In this document: positions 54,050-62,814 of the stretch, piece after piece
Layout of the letters: each line of letters starts with the position of its first letter
Numbering within the stretch: position 1 is the stretch's first letter
Source of the DNA: Oceanobacillus piezotolerans
GTDB taxonomy: Bacteria; Bacillota; Bacilli; Bacillales; Amphibacillaceae
Assembly (NCBI RefSeq): GCF_003665065.1
Contig: NZ_RCHR01000002.1
Coordinates: 730,738-794,737 of the forward strand
DNA: 64,000 nucleotides
Reading direction: 5' to 3'
Program-made: the position numbers and the translations under genes
Notes under the pieces: model-generated
What the model was told of the DNA's origin: nothing
Seen by the model: only the letters and a program-made list of their open reading frames with translations
The model's database searches: none

Positions 54050-55471
54050 TTAATATACCCAAACAAATAAATGTATAAATAGAAGGTAAATTAAACCAAA
54101 AGTATAAAGGATTATTAATAATGGAATGAGAAATCTTGCCCACTTAACCCAGGATAATCCAGCAATTGCCAGACTGGCCATCAATTGACCATTAGTCGGT
54201 GTAAGAGCGTTGGAAATACCATCGCCAATTTGAAAAGCTAGAACGGCAGTTTGTCTGTTTACTTCAAGCAAATCAGCTAACGGCGCTATGAGCGGCATAG
54301 TTAATGCAGCTTGTCCGCTTCCTGAACTAACAATGTAGTTGATAACATTCTGCACACCATAGATTCCAGCTACTGCAAAGGTGGACGGGAGGTCTTCAAT
54401 TAAACTGGATAACGAGTGGACAATTGTATCAATTGCATTCGCATTTTCTAGGATGACGACCGCACCATGCGCTAAGCCAACTGCCAATGCTGCTACAACC
54501 ATTTCATTACATCCCTTTGTAAATGATTCGGCTATCTCATTATAATTCTTTTTAGCAATGATACCGACAATGACACCCATGATTAAAAATAGGGAAGCTA
54601 TTTCCTTCATATACCATCCATAATTGATGATTCCAAAAGGTATGATCAATATAGTAAGCAGAAAAATAATTAAAATGACTACTTTGCTTTTCGTTAATTG
54701 ATTACTTAATGTTACGTTTCCATCTTCTGAAATTAATTGTTTATCTCCATACACTAGGCTTCTCTCGGGATTTTCCAGTATCTTTCTAGCATATCGCATG
54801 ACATAAATATTTGTGATAATAATCAAGATTGCCAATAGAACAATTCGCACGAACATTCCAGAGAACAATGGTAATTCTGCAATACCTTGTGCTACCCCTA
54901 CATTAAATGGGTTTGTAACGGCTCCCGCATATCCAATGGACGTACCAATAAGCGGGGTAGCCACTGCAATGATTCGGTCAAACCCCAGTTTAAGTAGGAA
55001 AGGTAAAAGAATAATTAAGTATGGTATACTCTCTTCAGCCATTCCAAACGTAGCACCACAGATAGCAAAAAATGTCATTAATATTGGTATTAAATAAATT
55101 TCATTACCTTTTAGCTTTGTAATTAACCTGTTAAACAACCCTTCAATCGCACCAGTACTTGTTAAAATTCCAAATGACCCACCAACAATAAACAATAAAA
55201 AGATGATGTCTGCACTTTGAACCATCCCATCAAATACAGCGGTGAAGATATCTAGGAAGCCTGCAGGACTTGCATCGGTTTCATGATAGGTCCCATTTAT
55301 AACAATCGTTCTTTCTTCTTCATTCGTTTCCCGATCGTATTCACCAGCTGGAATGAAATAAGTCGCAATTGCTAGGAAAACAATAATACCAAATAAGATA
55401 ATAAAGGTATGTGGTATTTTTGATTTTCCCTTATATTTTGGTTTCTGATTCTCTTCTTTTTCATCTAACAT
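54050..55471 (-). CDS. YfcC/DcuC-family transporter
   Basis: 473 residues and about twelve membrane segments. It begins IPHTFIILFGIIVFLAIATYFIPAGEY, has FGMAEESIPYLIILLPF near 165, TSIGYAGAVTNPFNVGVAQ near 198 and SGSGQAALTMPLIAPLADLL near 390. These mark the YfcC family of putative ion-coupled transporters of dipeptides, amino acids or C4-dicarboxylates. The link to pepD argues for a peptide or peptide-derived substrate. It is the first gene of the two-gene unit. Confidence 0.85.
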   Translation of the reverse strand: MLDEKEENQKPKYKGKSKIPHTFIILFGIIVFLAIATYFIPAGEYDRETNEEERTIVINGTYHETDASPAGFLDIFTAVFDGMVQSADIIFLLFIVGGSFGILTSTGAIEGLFNRLITKLKGNEIYLIPILMTFFAICGATFGMAEESIPYLIILLPFLLKLGFDRIIAVATPLIGTSIGYAGAVTNPFNVGVAQGIAELPLFSGMFVRIVLLAILIIITNIYVMRYARKILENPERSLVYGDKQLISEDGNVTLSNQLTKSKVVILIIFLLTILIIPFGIINYGWYMKEIASLFLIMGVIVGIIAKKNYNEIAESFTKGCNEMVVAALAVGLAHGAVVILENANAIDTIVHSLSSLIEDLPSTFAVAGIYGVQNVINYIVSSGSGQAALTMPLIAPLADLLEVNRQTAVLAFQIGDGISNALTPTNGQLMASLAIAGLSWVKWARFLIPLLIILYTFGLIYLLFIHLFVWVY

Positions 55472-55920
55472 TATGAAACTCCCTACTTTCTTAAACTAAC
55501 AAATCATATTAAAACAAAATTCACTTTACCATGATAAAGTGCTAAAACGATACAGTAATTATATACTATTAAATTTAGCTAGACAAGGTGTTTTGTAGAA
55601 AAATGTCGAAAGCGGGCATATTTTCTTTAGTTAGTATCTCCATTTGTCGGGACTTTCGTTCACATGGCTCCCTATTCGAGACTATCCTCTCATCTTTTCA
55701 AATTAAGAAGGAATCCCGCCTTTCAACCTTGAAATAAGAAATAACATGGTGTGACACATTATCTAAGGAGGATGACAGATGATTTTATCAGCCGAATAAA
55801 CAGAGGAGCTGCTTCCCGTCTCAATGGAACCTGAGCATCAAATCTCAAGCAATTAAAGCAGGTGAATCGGTCACTATATTAATATTAATTGGATAATAAG
55901 TAGAAAGGTGTGTGCTTATA
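55472..55920. other. Divergent spacer with a six-codon micro-ORF
   Basis: 450 bases between the divergent YfcC and AtoE-type genes. AAGGAGG at 55765-55771 is followed, 7 bases on, by ATG ATT TTA TCA GCC GAA TAA (55779-55799), a six-residue frame with an excellent ribosome binding site. It may be a leader peptide or the start of a lost gene. Nothing else is recognised. Confidence 0.4.
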
Positions 55921-57339
55921 TTGGGACTAGAGAATAAAAATGAAAAACATGAAGAACAATCAGGTCGTTTAGAACGTATGGGGATCTCGTTAGCTAATTG
56001 GAGTGAGAAGTGGTTTCCAGATGCATATGTTTTTGCTGCGATAGCAGTTGTTATTGTTGCAATCATTGCTTTACTAATGGGAAGGACACCTGTCGAAGTT
56101 GGTGTTGATTTTGGAACGCACTATTGGGATTTGATTCCTTTTACAATGCAGATGGCCTTTATTATTATTACAGGTTATGTCGTAGCTACTTCAAAACCTG
56201 TACATAAGCTAATTGAAAAGATTGCTGACATTCCTAAATCACCGAAGATAGCCATTGCTTTTGTAGCTTTCTTCGCCTTAATTACATCCCTCATTAGTTG
56301 GGGATTTAGCTTGGTATTCAGTGGAATCTTAATTAAAGAAATTAGTAATCGGGTGAAAGGCGTCGACTATCGAGCCATGGCTGCAGCAGGATTTCTAGGT
56401 CTCGGAGCCATTTGGGCATTAGGACTTTCCTCATCAGCAGCATTATTAATGGCAACGAAAGCTTCCATTCCTCCTGAATTGTATGAAATTAGTGGTACGA
56501 TTCCAATGTCGGCCACGATTTTCACTTGGCAAAACTTAGTCATGATTATCGTTTTAACCGTCTTGTCGATTTGGATTGCCTATGTTTCCGCACCTAATAA
56601 AGACAAGGCAAAGACTGCAGAAATGGCTGGCCTTGATTATAGCCGAAAAGAAATCTCTGAAAAGAAGAAGGCTAACAGGCCAGGAGAATGGCTTGAATAT
56701 AGCCCTATATTAACTATTTTAATAGTTGCTCTTGGTTTTATCTATATTGGCAGCACCATTGCGGATTTAGGACCAATCGCAGCACTAAATCTTAATAATT
56801 ATAATTTTATCCTTTTAATGCTTGGGTTACTTTTGCACTGGACACCGAGGAACTTTTTGAACTCTGTTTCTAACTCGGTACCTGCAATTAGTGGCGTACT
56901 TATACAATTCCCCTTATATGCAGGGATTTTTGGAATTTTAATGAATTCAGGGCTAAATGATGTATTAGTAAAATTCTTTCTTTCCATTTCGACTGAGAAT
57001 ACTTTTCCACTCATTTCAGGAATCTATTCAGCTGTCCTAGGACTCTTTCTACCTTCAGGTGGGGGGAAATGGATTGTTGAGGCACCCTACTTACTCGAAG
57101 CTGCGAAAGAGTTAAATGTTAACATGGCTTGGATCGTGCAAGTATATAATGCGACAGAAGCACTTCCAAACATGATCAACCCATTCTTTATGTTACCGTT
57201 ACTCGGTGTATTGGGCATTAAGGCAAAAGACCTTGCTGGCTATTCTATTTTACAATTGATTTTTCATGTTCCGGTTGTATTTTTCTTAGTTTGGATTTTA
57301 GCAAAAACAATGCCATATGTTCCTCCTGTTTTTCAGTAA
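55921..57339 (+). CDS. Short-chain fatty acid transporter, AtoE family
   Basis: 472 residues with about twelve membrane helices. LERMGISLANWSEKWFPDAYVFA at the start, SWGFSLVFSGILIKEISN near 135 and LFLPSGGGKWIVEAPYL near 380 match the AtoE/short-chain fatty acid transporter family. It likely takes up acetoacetate, butyrate or similar acids. It could support the acetone/acetoacetate metabolism encoded at 15-24 kb, but it is not adjacent, so that is speculation. The TTG at 55921 is preferred, about 9 bases after AAAGGTG; the GTG at 55912 is too close. Confidence 0.86.
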   Translation: MGLENKNEKHEEQSGRLERMGISLANWSEKWFPDAYVFAAIAVVIVAIIALLMGRTPVEVGVDFGTHYWDLIPFTMQMAFIIITGYVVATSKPVHKLIEKIADIPKSPKIAIAFVAFFALITSLISWGFSLVFSGILIKEISNRVKGVDYRAMAAAGFLGLGAIWALGLSSSAALLMATKASIPPELYEISGTIPMSATIFTWQNLVMIIVLTVLSIWIAYVSAPNKDKAKTAEMAGLDYSRKEISEKKKANRPGEWLEYSPILTILIVALGFIYIGSTIADLGPIAALNLNNYNFILLMLGLLLHWTPRNFLNSVSNSVPAISGVLIQFPLYAGIFGILMNSGLNDVLVKFFLSISTENTFPLISGIYSAVLGLFLPSGGGKWIVEAPYLLEAAKELNVNMAWIVQVYNATEALPNMINPFFMLPLLGVLGIKAKDLAGYSILQLIFHVPVVFFLVWILAKTMPYVPPVFQ

Positions 57340-57431
57340 TTTATTTCAACACCTCGACTAGGTTTTATACTAATTGAGGTGTTTCACTTTGGGCTACGGT
57401 GTGTCAGTCCCCCACTCCCCTACAGAGTTAA

Positions 57432-57668
57432 AATGGAAAAGGTGCTGCTGACCGAGCCATGCTCTATTTTTTACTCAGATACCCTGAAGAAATTGAAGCT
57501 TCGCATAAAAAGGAAATGGATGTATCCCTGCTCCTGCAATGGCATGAAGACTTCCCACCCGACATTTATGAAAAGCATCGTAATCTCGCTGTCTATGAAA
57601 TCCAGGAAAATCGTAATCCTTGGATCGATTATCCGGATAATCTGATGCGTATTTTTTCATTCCAATGA
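57432..57668 (+). pseudogene. Endonuclease I family fragment (C-terminal)
   Basis: Open after a stop at 57429-57431, it reads NGKGAADRAMLYFLLRYPEE, then EASHKKEMDVSLLLQWHEDF and ENRNPWIDYPDNLM. This is the C-terminal half of the secreted His-Me-finger endonuclease I/BsnI-type nucleases. The half containing the active-site His is missing. With the thermonuclease ruin at 51 kb this is the second lost extracellular nuclease in the window. Confidence 0.72.
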
Positions 57669-57788
57669 AGCATGTCAATAAAAGATTTAACAAATAAAAT
57701 ACTTCTCACCCTTCCGTCTTCAACTATAAAAGAACTTACTAAATTTAGTAGAACAATTTATAAAATAAGTTTATGATAAAATGCACTT

Positions 57789-57808
57789 AACCTAACTGGC
57801 CAGGTTAG
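57789..57808. promoter_or_regulatory. Operator-like palindrome upstream of lrp
   Basis: ACCTAACTGGCCAGGTTAGT is nearly self-complementary around TGGCCA. It lies 160 bases before the Lrp-family gene; a regulator site is possible but unproven. Confidence 0.3.
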
Positions 57809-57827
57809 TGGAATAAATAATTACGAA

Positions 57828-57862
57828 GGCGTCCTAATCATTTTTAATTAGGACGCCATTTA
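57828..57862. terminator. Hairpin upstream of lrp
   Basis: GGCGTCCTAAT (57828-57838) pairs exactly with ATTAGGACGCC (57847-57857) around 8 bases, then ATTTATT. Confidence 0.65.
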
Positions 57863-57965
57863 TTAAACAAAGAATATACCCGTTTTTAATATATTTCCAA
57901 CAAAAAATAATTGAATCTTTATTTTATAAAAAGTATAATGATTAAAACTTTATAAAGAAAGGGAT

Positions 57966-58451
57966 ATGAGATTGGATTCTTTCGATTATAAAATAATCAA
58001 GTCGGTAATGACAAACGGTAGGGTTACTTGGGCTGAATTAGCTTCTCAAACTGGATTATCTGCCCCTGCAATTGCAGACCGTGTTAATCGTTTAATTAGC
58101 AATAAAGTAATTAAAGAGCTTGGGGCAATGGTAAATGGTGAAAGCGTAGGGACAGAGTGTACTGCATTTGTAACAGTTTCATTAGAAAGACCAAAATACA
58201 GGGAAGATTTTCTACAACTTGTCACAGATTTAGATGAAGTGCAAGAATGTCATCATATTGCAGGTGAAGACGATTATTTATTGAAAATTCGTTGCCGAAA
58301 TACAAAGGATTTAGACAGAGTAGTAAGTTATGAAATTAAAAGTCTTGCTGGCGTACTGAGAACAAAAACAACAATTGTAATGGATACAACAAAAGAAACT
58401 TTTTGTATCCCACTTCAAAAAGATAAATTTAATAAAATAGGTGAAGATTAA
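57966..58451 (+). CDS. Lrp/AsnC family transcriptional regulator
   Basis: 161 residues. An N-terminal winged helix-turn-helix (DYKIIKSVMTNGRVTWAELA, SAPAIADRVNRLISNKVI) is followed by an AsnC ligand-binding domain (ECHHIAGEDDYLLKIRCRN, near 95-112). The next gene encodes a LysE-type exporter and starts directly at the stop codon, so the regulator very likely senses an amino acid and controls its export. AAAGGGAT precedes the ATG, at rather short spacing. Confidence 0.9.
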   Translation: MRLDSFDYKIIKSVMTNGRVTWAELASQTGLSAPAIADRVNRLISNKVIKELGAMVNGESVGTECTAFVTVSLERPKYREDFLQLVTDLDEVQECHHIAGEDDYLLKIRCRNTKDLDRVVSYEIKSLAGVLRTKTTIVMDTTKETFCIPLQKDKFNKIGED

Positions 58452-59066
58452 ATGTTTGGGGAACTGTTAATTAAGGGACTTATTATTGGGTTCAGTATTG
58501 CTGCTCCAGTTGGACCGATTGGGATTTTATGTATTCGTCGAACAATTGAGCATGGTAGGATCGTTGGATTTGTCTCTGGTTTAGGAGCTGCAACAGCAGA
58601 TGGGTTATATGGTTTAATTGCTGGTCTTGGTTTGACACTTATTACTAATTTTTTAATTGGACAGCAGTTTTGGCTTCATTTTATTGGTAGTACCTTCTTA
58701 TGTTACTTGGGCGTAAAAATATTCTTTTCAAGACCTTCTAATAAATCAGCTAAAGCAAAAGGCAACAAACCTTTTACAGCATACGCATCTACCTTTTTTT
58801 TAACTATAACTAATCCAGTAACTATTTTATCATTCATTGCTATTTTTTCAGGTCTCGGAATTATAGATAATTATACAACGATACTTGGCTTAATTTTAGT
58901 TTTAGGAGTATTTTTAGGTTCAGCATTATGGTGGCTATTGCTAAGTAGCATAGCAGGGATAGTTGCGAACCGCATGAAAAATTTTTCTTTAAGTTTCGTT
59001 AATCGTATTTCGGGATTAATAATATTATTGTTTGGCTTATATGGTTTAATGATTGGGATGGGTTAA
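58452..59066 (+). CDS. LysE/RhtB family amino acid exporter
   Basis: 204 residues with six predicted helices. GFSIAAPVGPIGILCIRRTIEHG near the N terminus is the LysE/RhtB signature, and FFLTITNPVTILSFIAIFSGLG lies near 115. It exports an amino acid or homoserine-like compound driven by the proton gradient. The start codon follows the lrp stop with no gap (TAAATG). A terminator with the CGGGTGC motif follows. Confidence 0.9.
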   Translation: MFGELLIKGLIIGFSIAAPVGPIGILCIRRTIEHGRIVGFVSGLGAATADGLYGLIAGLGLTLITNFLIGQQFWLHFIGSTFLCYLGVKIFFSRPSNKSAKAKGNKPFTAYASTFFLTITNPVTILSFIAIFSGLGIIDNYTTILGLILVLGVFLGSALWWLLLSSIAGIVANRMKNFSLSFVNRISGLIILLFGLYGLMIGMG

Positions 59067-59147
59067 CTAGTGACTAGTGTTCAATGAGGGGGAATTCTTT
59101 TAGGTGAAGGTCGTTTTTTTGTTTTTCCATAAGAAAGATTGTGAAAT

Positions 59148-59202
59148 ATTGTACTTAAAGTATCGGGTGCATTACTTGAACACAAGTAATGCCATTTTTC
59201 TT
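59148..59202 (+). terminator. Terminator of lrp-lysE with conserved CGGGTGC leader
   Basis: TTGTACTTAAAGTATCGGGT abuts the stem GCATTACTTG (59169-59178) / CAAGTAATGC (59183-59192), followed by CATTTTTCTTG. The first 15 bases are identical to the minus-strand copy at 13.99 kb. Confidence 0.8.
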
Positions 59203-59277
59203 GTTCAAGTAAAGGGCAGGTTAATTTAAAGAAAGGTGGTTGATTATGTGATAAAATAGAAAACGTCTTTAAAAAAA

Positions 59278-60207
59278 TTGGAAGGGGAAATTTATATTAC
59301 TACTAATCATGTTATCAAACAGAGATTAACTTTGATGCTCACTGTAATCATGTCGTTGATATTACTTGCAGCATGCGGAGGAAGCGATAATGGAAACGAC
59401 GAAACGCTGGAGGGAGAAGGTAGTACAAAAGAAAAAACTGAATTGACAATTGGATTAGATCCATATGATTATTCCAGTGTACCTGCTTATTTATCACAAG
59501 TCATTTTGGAACAGGAAGGTTTTGAAGTGCAGATAGAAGAAGCAGAAGTTGGAATCTTATATCAAGCTCTCTCTGATCAGGAAATAGATGCATTCATCGA
59601 CGTTTGGAGTCCCAATTTACATAAAGATTATTTGGAGAAATATGGCGAGACGTTTGAAATAGCTGGTACTCTATATTCGGATATGCCACTCGGGGTCGCT
59701 GTGCCAACGTATATGGAGGATATTAATTCGATAGAGGACGTTGCTGCTAATCCAGAACTTTTTAATCATGAAGTTTATGCGATTGAACCCGGTAGTGGGA
59801 TGGCTATAACGACAGAAGAAATGGTGGAAACTTATGAAATGGACGACTTTACGATACAAAACAGTAGTGTTGCTGTGATGCTTGCCCAAGTAGACAAGGT
59901 GATTAATAATGAAGAAGCTATTGTATTTAACGCTTGGCGTCCTCACCCGATGTTCGTCCGTTATGATATTAAATTTTTAGAGGATCCACGTGATACTTGG
60001 AAAAGCGATGACGTTGAAATTGCGGTTACACCTCAATTAAAAGAAGAGTCACCGACAGCTTATAAGTTGTTTGCCAACATGGAACTGACTTTAGATATGG
60101 TAGAAGACTGGATCATGGAATTGGATGAAGGAAAGTCGCCTGAGGAATTAGCAGAAAATTGGGTGGAAGAAAATCAAGAAACAGTAATTGAATGGTTAGA
60201 AAAATAA
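59278..60207 (+). CDS. Glycine betaine/proline-type ABC substrate-binding lipoprotein (OpuAC family)
   Basis: 309 residues. A lipobox (LILLAAC) lies about residue 34, so it is a lipoprotein. The OpuAC domain follows: LTIGLDPYDYSSVPAYLSQV, IDAFIDVWSPNLHKDYLEK, PGSGMAITTEEMVETYEM and FNAWRPHPMFVRYDIKFLED. The tryptophans in VWSP and AWRPH are candidates for the aromatic cage that binds quaternary amines. No ATPase or permease is next to it. The start is uncertain: TTG 59278 has no ribosome binding site, while GAAGGGG lies just inside the frame; a strong site at 59232 leads into an ATG-TGA. It may serve betaine uptake for the catabolic island or osmoprotection. Confidence 0.82.
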   Translation: MEGEIYITTNHVIKQRLTLMLTVIMSLILLAACGGSDNGNDETLEGEGSTKEKTELTIGLDPYDYSSVPAYLSQVILEQEGFEVQIEEAEVGILYQALSDQEIDAFIDVWSPNLHKDYLEKYGETFEIAGTLYSDMPLGVAVPTYMEDINSIEDVAANPELFNHEVYAIEPGSGMAITTEEMVETYEMDDFTIQNSSVAVMLAQVDKVINNEEAIVFNAWRPHPMFVRYDIKFLEDPRDTWKSDDVEIAVTPQLKEESPTAYKLFANMELTLDMVEDWIMELDEGKSPEELAENWVEENQETVIEWLEK

Positions 60208-60211
60208 ATGT

Positions 60212-60252
60212 AAATAAAAATAATCGTCGTTTTGGCGATTATTTTTATTTTG
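60212..60252 (+). terminator. Terminator of the OpuAC-like gene
   Basis: AAATAAAAATAATCG (from 60212) pairs with CGATTATTTTTATTT (60236-60250). Confidence 0.85.
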
Positions 60253-60501
60253 TTTATGACTTAATCAGTTATCCATAATAGATATGACCAAGTCCCTTTG
60301 ATTTTTCTATATCAACTAGATTCAATCTTCCAAGAACTAAGCCTTCATTAAGATAAGCATCCGATGTTTTAAGTGTAATTATTCACAAAGATTCTTTATA
60401 CATAATGGATTTACGTCAATATTTAGGGAGAAATAACAAATAGCTTATTCAACTAAATGGTGCTTTAACACAACAAGGGTATCGTTGATAGGAGGGGTTA
60501 A
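60253..60501. other. Spacer with dispersed-repeat copy
   Basis: No gene. AGCTTATTCAACTAAATGGT (60442-60461), continuing GCTTTAACACAACAAGG, is a repeat copy that lies 15-60 bases before the small membrane protein gene. Confidence 0.5.
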
Positions 60502-60777
60502 ATGAAAATGATATTAAATCGAATAGCACTTGGAGTGATTTTACTAGTTGTAGTTTTATTTTCGGTAGATAAATCTATTTTAGGACATGGGTATATAGGA
60601 CTTATCTCTTTTGTTTGTTTCCTTTTAATAATTAATTACATCAGTACATTAGAGAAAAAAGATCAAATTGATAAAAAGGTAAAGATAATAGGCTGGTTTT
60701 GTTTTTTCGGAACTGTAATTATAGGATTGTTGCTAATCATTTCGTTTCCTGAAATTTTTAATACATATGGTTTATAG
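60502..60777 (+). CDS. Small membrane protein of unknown function (paralog of 13594-13839)
   Basis: 91 residues with three hydrophobic segments (about 5-25, 30-48, 63-83) and a charged loop NYISTLEKKDQIDKKVK. The topology and loop match the 81-residue protein at 13.6-13.8 kb. AGGAGGGG lies 5 bases before the ATG, so it is translated. It is flanked on both sides by copies of the dispersed CTTATTCAAC-CGGGTGC repeat. I do not recognise the family. Confidence 0.65.
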   Translation: MKMILNRIALGVILLVVVLFSVDKSILGHGYIGLISFVCFLLIINYISTLEKKDQIDKKVKIIGWFCFFGTVIIGLLLIISFPEIFNTYGL

Positions 60778-61357
60778 AACAAGAGAAAACCGCTTTTAAC
60801 TTATTCAACAAACGGGTGCGATAGTAAAACAAGACGATCATCAATTGGTCGTTTTTTTCTTGTAAATATTTTAATAATATTTCGAAATGTTTAATGCCTG
60901 GGCACATTAAAAGGTCAGGCTTAAATGAAAAGCGGTGTGAAGAGCAACGCTTTTTTAATGAAATCCAAATACATAATCACTACTAAATATCCGGAAGTCG
61001 ACCATTATGAGGTGAGAATAATGGTTCGGATTTTAGTTGAAAAAGAGTTTTCTTATGGCAATAGATGTTGATTTATATTGTACATTAATATTTAGCCCTA
61101 GAATTGAAACCGACACAATTATTGCCCTGTTTTTTCCTTAAGGATTTTATAGAGTCAGCAATAATGGCAATTAATCAATCTAGTAATCGGTTGACCCAGT
61201 TCTAATAAGAGTGAGGTAATAATTCATGGTTATTTTATAAAAAATAGGATTTAATCCCTGGTAATAATAGGAAAAAATTACCTAGTAAAACTATTTAAAT
61301 TATTATAGAGTTTATATTAATATTCAAAACTATTAAATTTATCTAGGGGGTTATTAT
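60778..61357. other. Spacer before the M28 aminopeptidase gene
   Basis: 580 bases. It starts with the repeat-linked terminator (60798-60858). The rest is AT-rich; weak reading frames are present but none has a ribosome binding site or recognisable content. Confidence 0.45.
60798..60858 (+). terminator. Terminator with CTTATTCAAC-AACGGGTGC leader
   Basis: AACTTATTCAACAAACGGGT (60798 onward) leads to the stem ACGATCA (60834-60840) / TGGTCGT (60846-60852), followed by TTTTTTC. Confidence 0.65.
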
Positions 61358-62761
61358 TTGAGGAAGAATAGTAAACTTTTATCCATCGCTCTTGCAACCT
61401 CATTAATATTAGGAGGTTTAAGTGTACCGGTCTCTGCTCAACAACAAACAATAGCGCAACAGCAAATTGTGAAAAATCCGTTAGACAACAAGGTGATCAA
61501 TCAAATTGATGTCGATAATATTTACAACACAATCGACTATTTGCAACAAACGCCAAGAGTAGCCTCTACACCGGAGGAATATGCAGCTGTTCAGTCTATT
61601 AAGGAGCAATTTGAATCGTATGGCTATGAGGCCGAGGTTCAAGAGTTTCAATATATGGGTTATACCGCACCACATACGGTTGAATTAACAATAGACGGGA
61701 CAAGCTTGGATACGCGCACGTTTACCTATACTCCGAGTGGAGACGTACAAGCACCGTTAGAATATGTTGGGCAAGCAACTGAAGAGGAGCTGGAAGGGAA
61801 AGACCTGAGTGGTAAAATTGCTTTGGTTCAGCGTGGTTCTAATTCCTTTGCAGAAAAAGTAATAAATGCTGCTGAAAAGGGAGCGGAAGGTGTAATTATT
61901 TTCAATAATACAGGTGGGGTCCTTAATGGTACCCTTGGTACAACCGACGATCGTTACATTCCTGCTGTTTCCATCACCCAAGCACAAGGAAACGACCTTG
62001 TCACAAAGCTTAATAATGGTGAAACTGTAACGGCTTCCTTAAAAGTATTAGGAGCATCTGCCGGACTTCGTTCATCTCATAACGTCATCGCTTCTAAGAA
62101 ACCTACAAATAAAAAGAAGGACAATGGTAATGTTATTACGGTAACATCTCATCATGACTCCGTACCAGGCGCACCTGGGGCTAATGATAATGCTTCAGGG
62201 ACAGCAATGGTTCTTGAATTAGCTCGTGTATTTAAAAATCTACCAACAGATACAGAAATTCGCTTCATTACCTTTGGGGCAGAGGAATTAGGATTAATTG
62301 GGTCAAGGCATTATGTAGCCAATCTACCACAAGCAGAGCTTGACCGCATTGTCGCGAATTTTAACCTCGACATGGTAGGCAGCAGAGATGCAGGGGATCT
62401 TGTTGTGAATACTGTAGATGGTCAACCTAATTTAGTCACAGAGTTAACGCAAGCCTCCAGCTTACGTTCAAATGGCGAACCTACACGACTTGGACGTAGT
62501 GGAAGCAGTGATCACGTACCATTTGCGGAAGCTGGTATTCCAGCCGCACTGTTTATTCATAGCCCGTTGGAGCCTTGGTACCATACACCACAGGATACAA
62601 TTGATAAAATCAGCAAAGAAAAACTTCAGGATGTAGCACAAATTGTTTCGACAGCAGTCTATGATTACACACGATTTGACAACCAAACTCCGAAACGACC
62701 ACAAAAGTCAAATAAACAGCAGCTTCCAGAACAATTTTATTTTGAAGAAAGCCTTCAATAA
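61358..62761 (+). CDS. ywaD: Secreted M28 zinc aminopeptidase with PA domain (YwaD-like)
   Basis: 467 residues with a signal peptide (MRKNSKLLSIALATSLILGG, cleavage near VSAQQQ). A PA insert domain covers about 125-230 (GKIALVQRGSNSFAEKVINA). The M28 catalytic domain carries zinc ligands and the base in SHHDS (265-269), GANDNASG near 275, GAEELGLIGS near 308, NLDMVGS near 335 and YHTPQDT near 410. It cleaves N-terminal amino acids from peptides outside the cell, as B. subtilis YwaD does. The TTG start has AGGGGG 8 bases upstream. It is monocistronic, with a strong terminator. Confidence 0.92.
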   Translation: MRKNSKLLSIALATSLILGGLSVPVSAQQQTIAQQQIVKNPLDNKVINQIDVDNIYNTIDYLQQTPRVASTPEEYAAVQSIKEQFESYGYEAEVQEFQYMGYTAPHTVELTIDGTSLDTRTFTYTPSGDVQAPLEYVGQATEEELEGKDLSGKIALVQRGSNSFAEKVINAAEKGAEGVIIFNNTGGVLNGTLGTTDDRYIPAVSITQAQGNDLVTKLNNGETVTASLKVLGASAGLRSSHNVIASKKPTNKKKDNGNVITVTSHHDSVPGAPGANDNASGTAMVLELARVFKNLPTDTEIRFITFGAEELGLIGSRHYVANLPQAELDRIVANFNLDMVGSRDAGDLVVNTVDGQPNLVTELTQASSLRSNGEPTRLGRSGSSDHVPFAEAGIPAALFIHSPLEPWYHTPQDTIDKISKEKLQDVAQIVSTAVYDYTRFDNQTPKRPQKSNKQQLPEQFYFEESLQ

Positions 62762-62767
62762 TAACAT

Positions 62768-62798
62768 AGAACCAGCTCTAGTAGCTGGTTCTTTCTTT
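62768..62798 (+). terminator. Terminator of the M28 aminopeptidase gene
   Basis: AGAACCAGCT (62768-62777) pairs with AGCTGGTTCT (62783-62792), followed by TTCTTTT. Confidence 0.85.
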
Positions 62799-62814
62799 TG
62801 AATATCATTATGTA

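Larger units (their letters stand above)
57340..57965. other. Region between AtoE-type gene and lrp
   Basis: Holds the endonuclease I fragment at 57432-57668, a hairpin at 57828-57857 and a near-perfect palindrome at 57789-57808. No intact gene. Confidence 0.5.
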
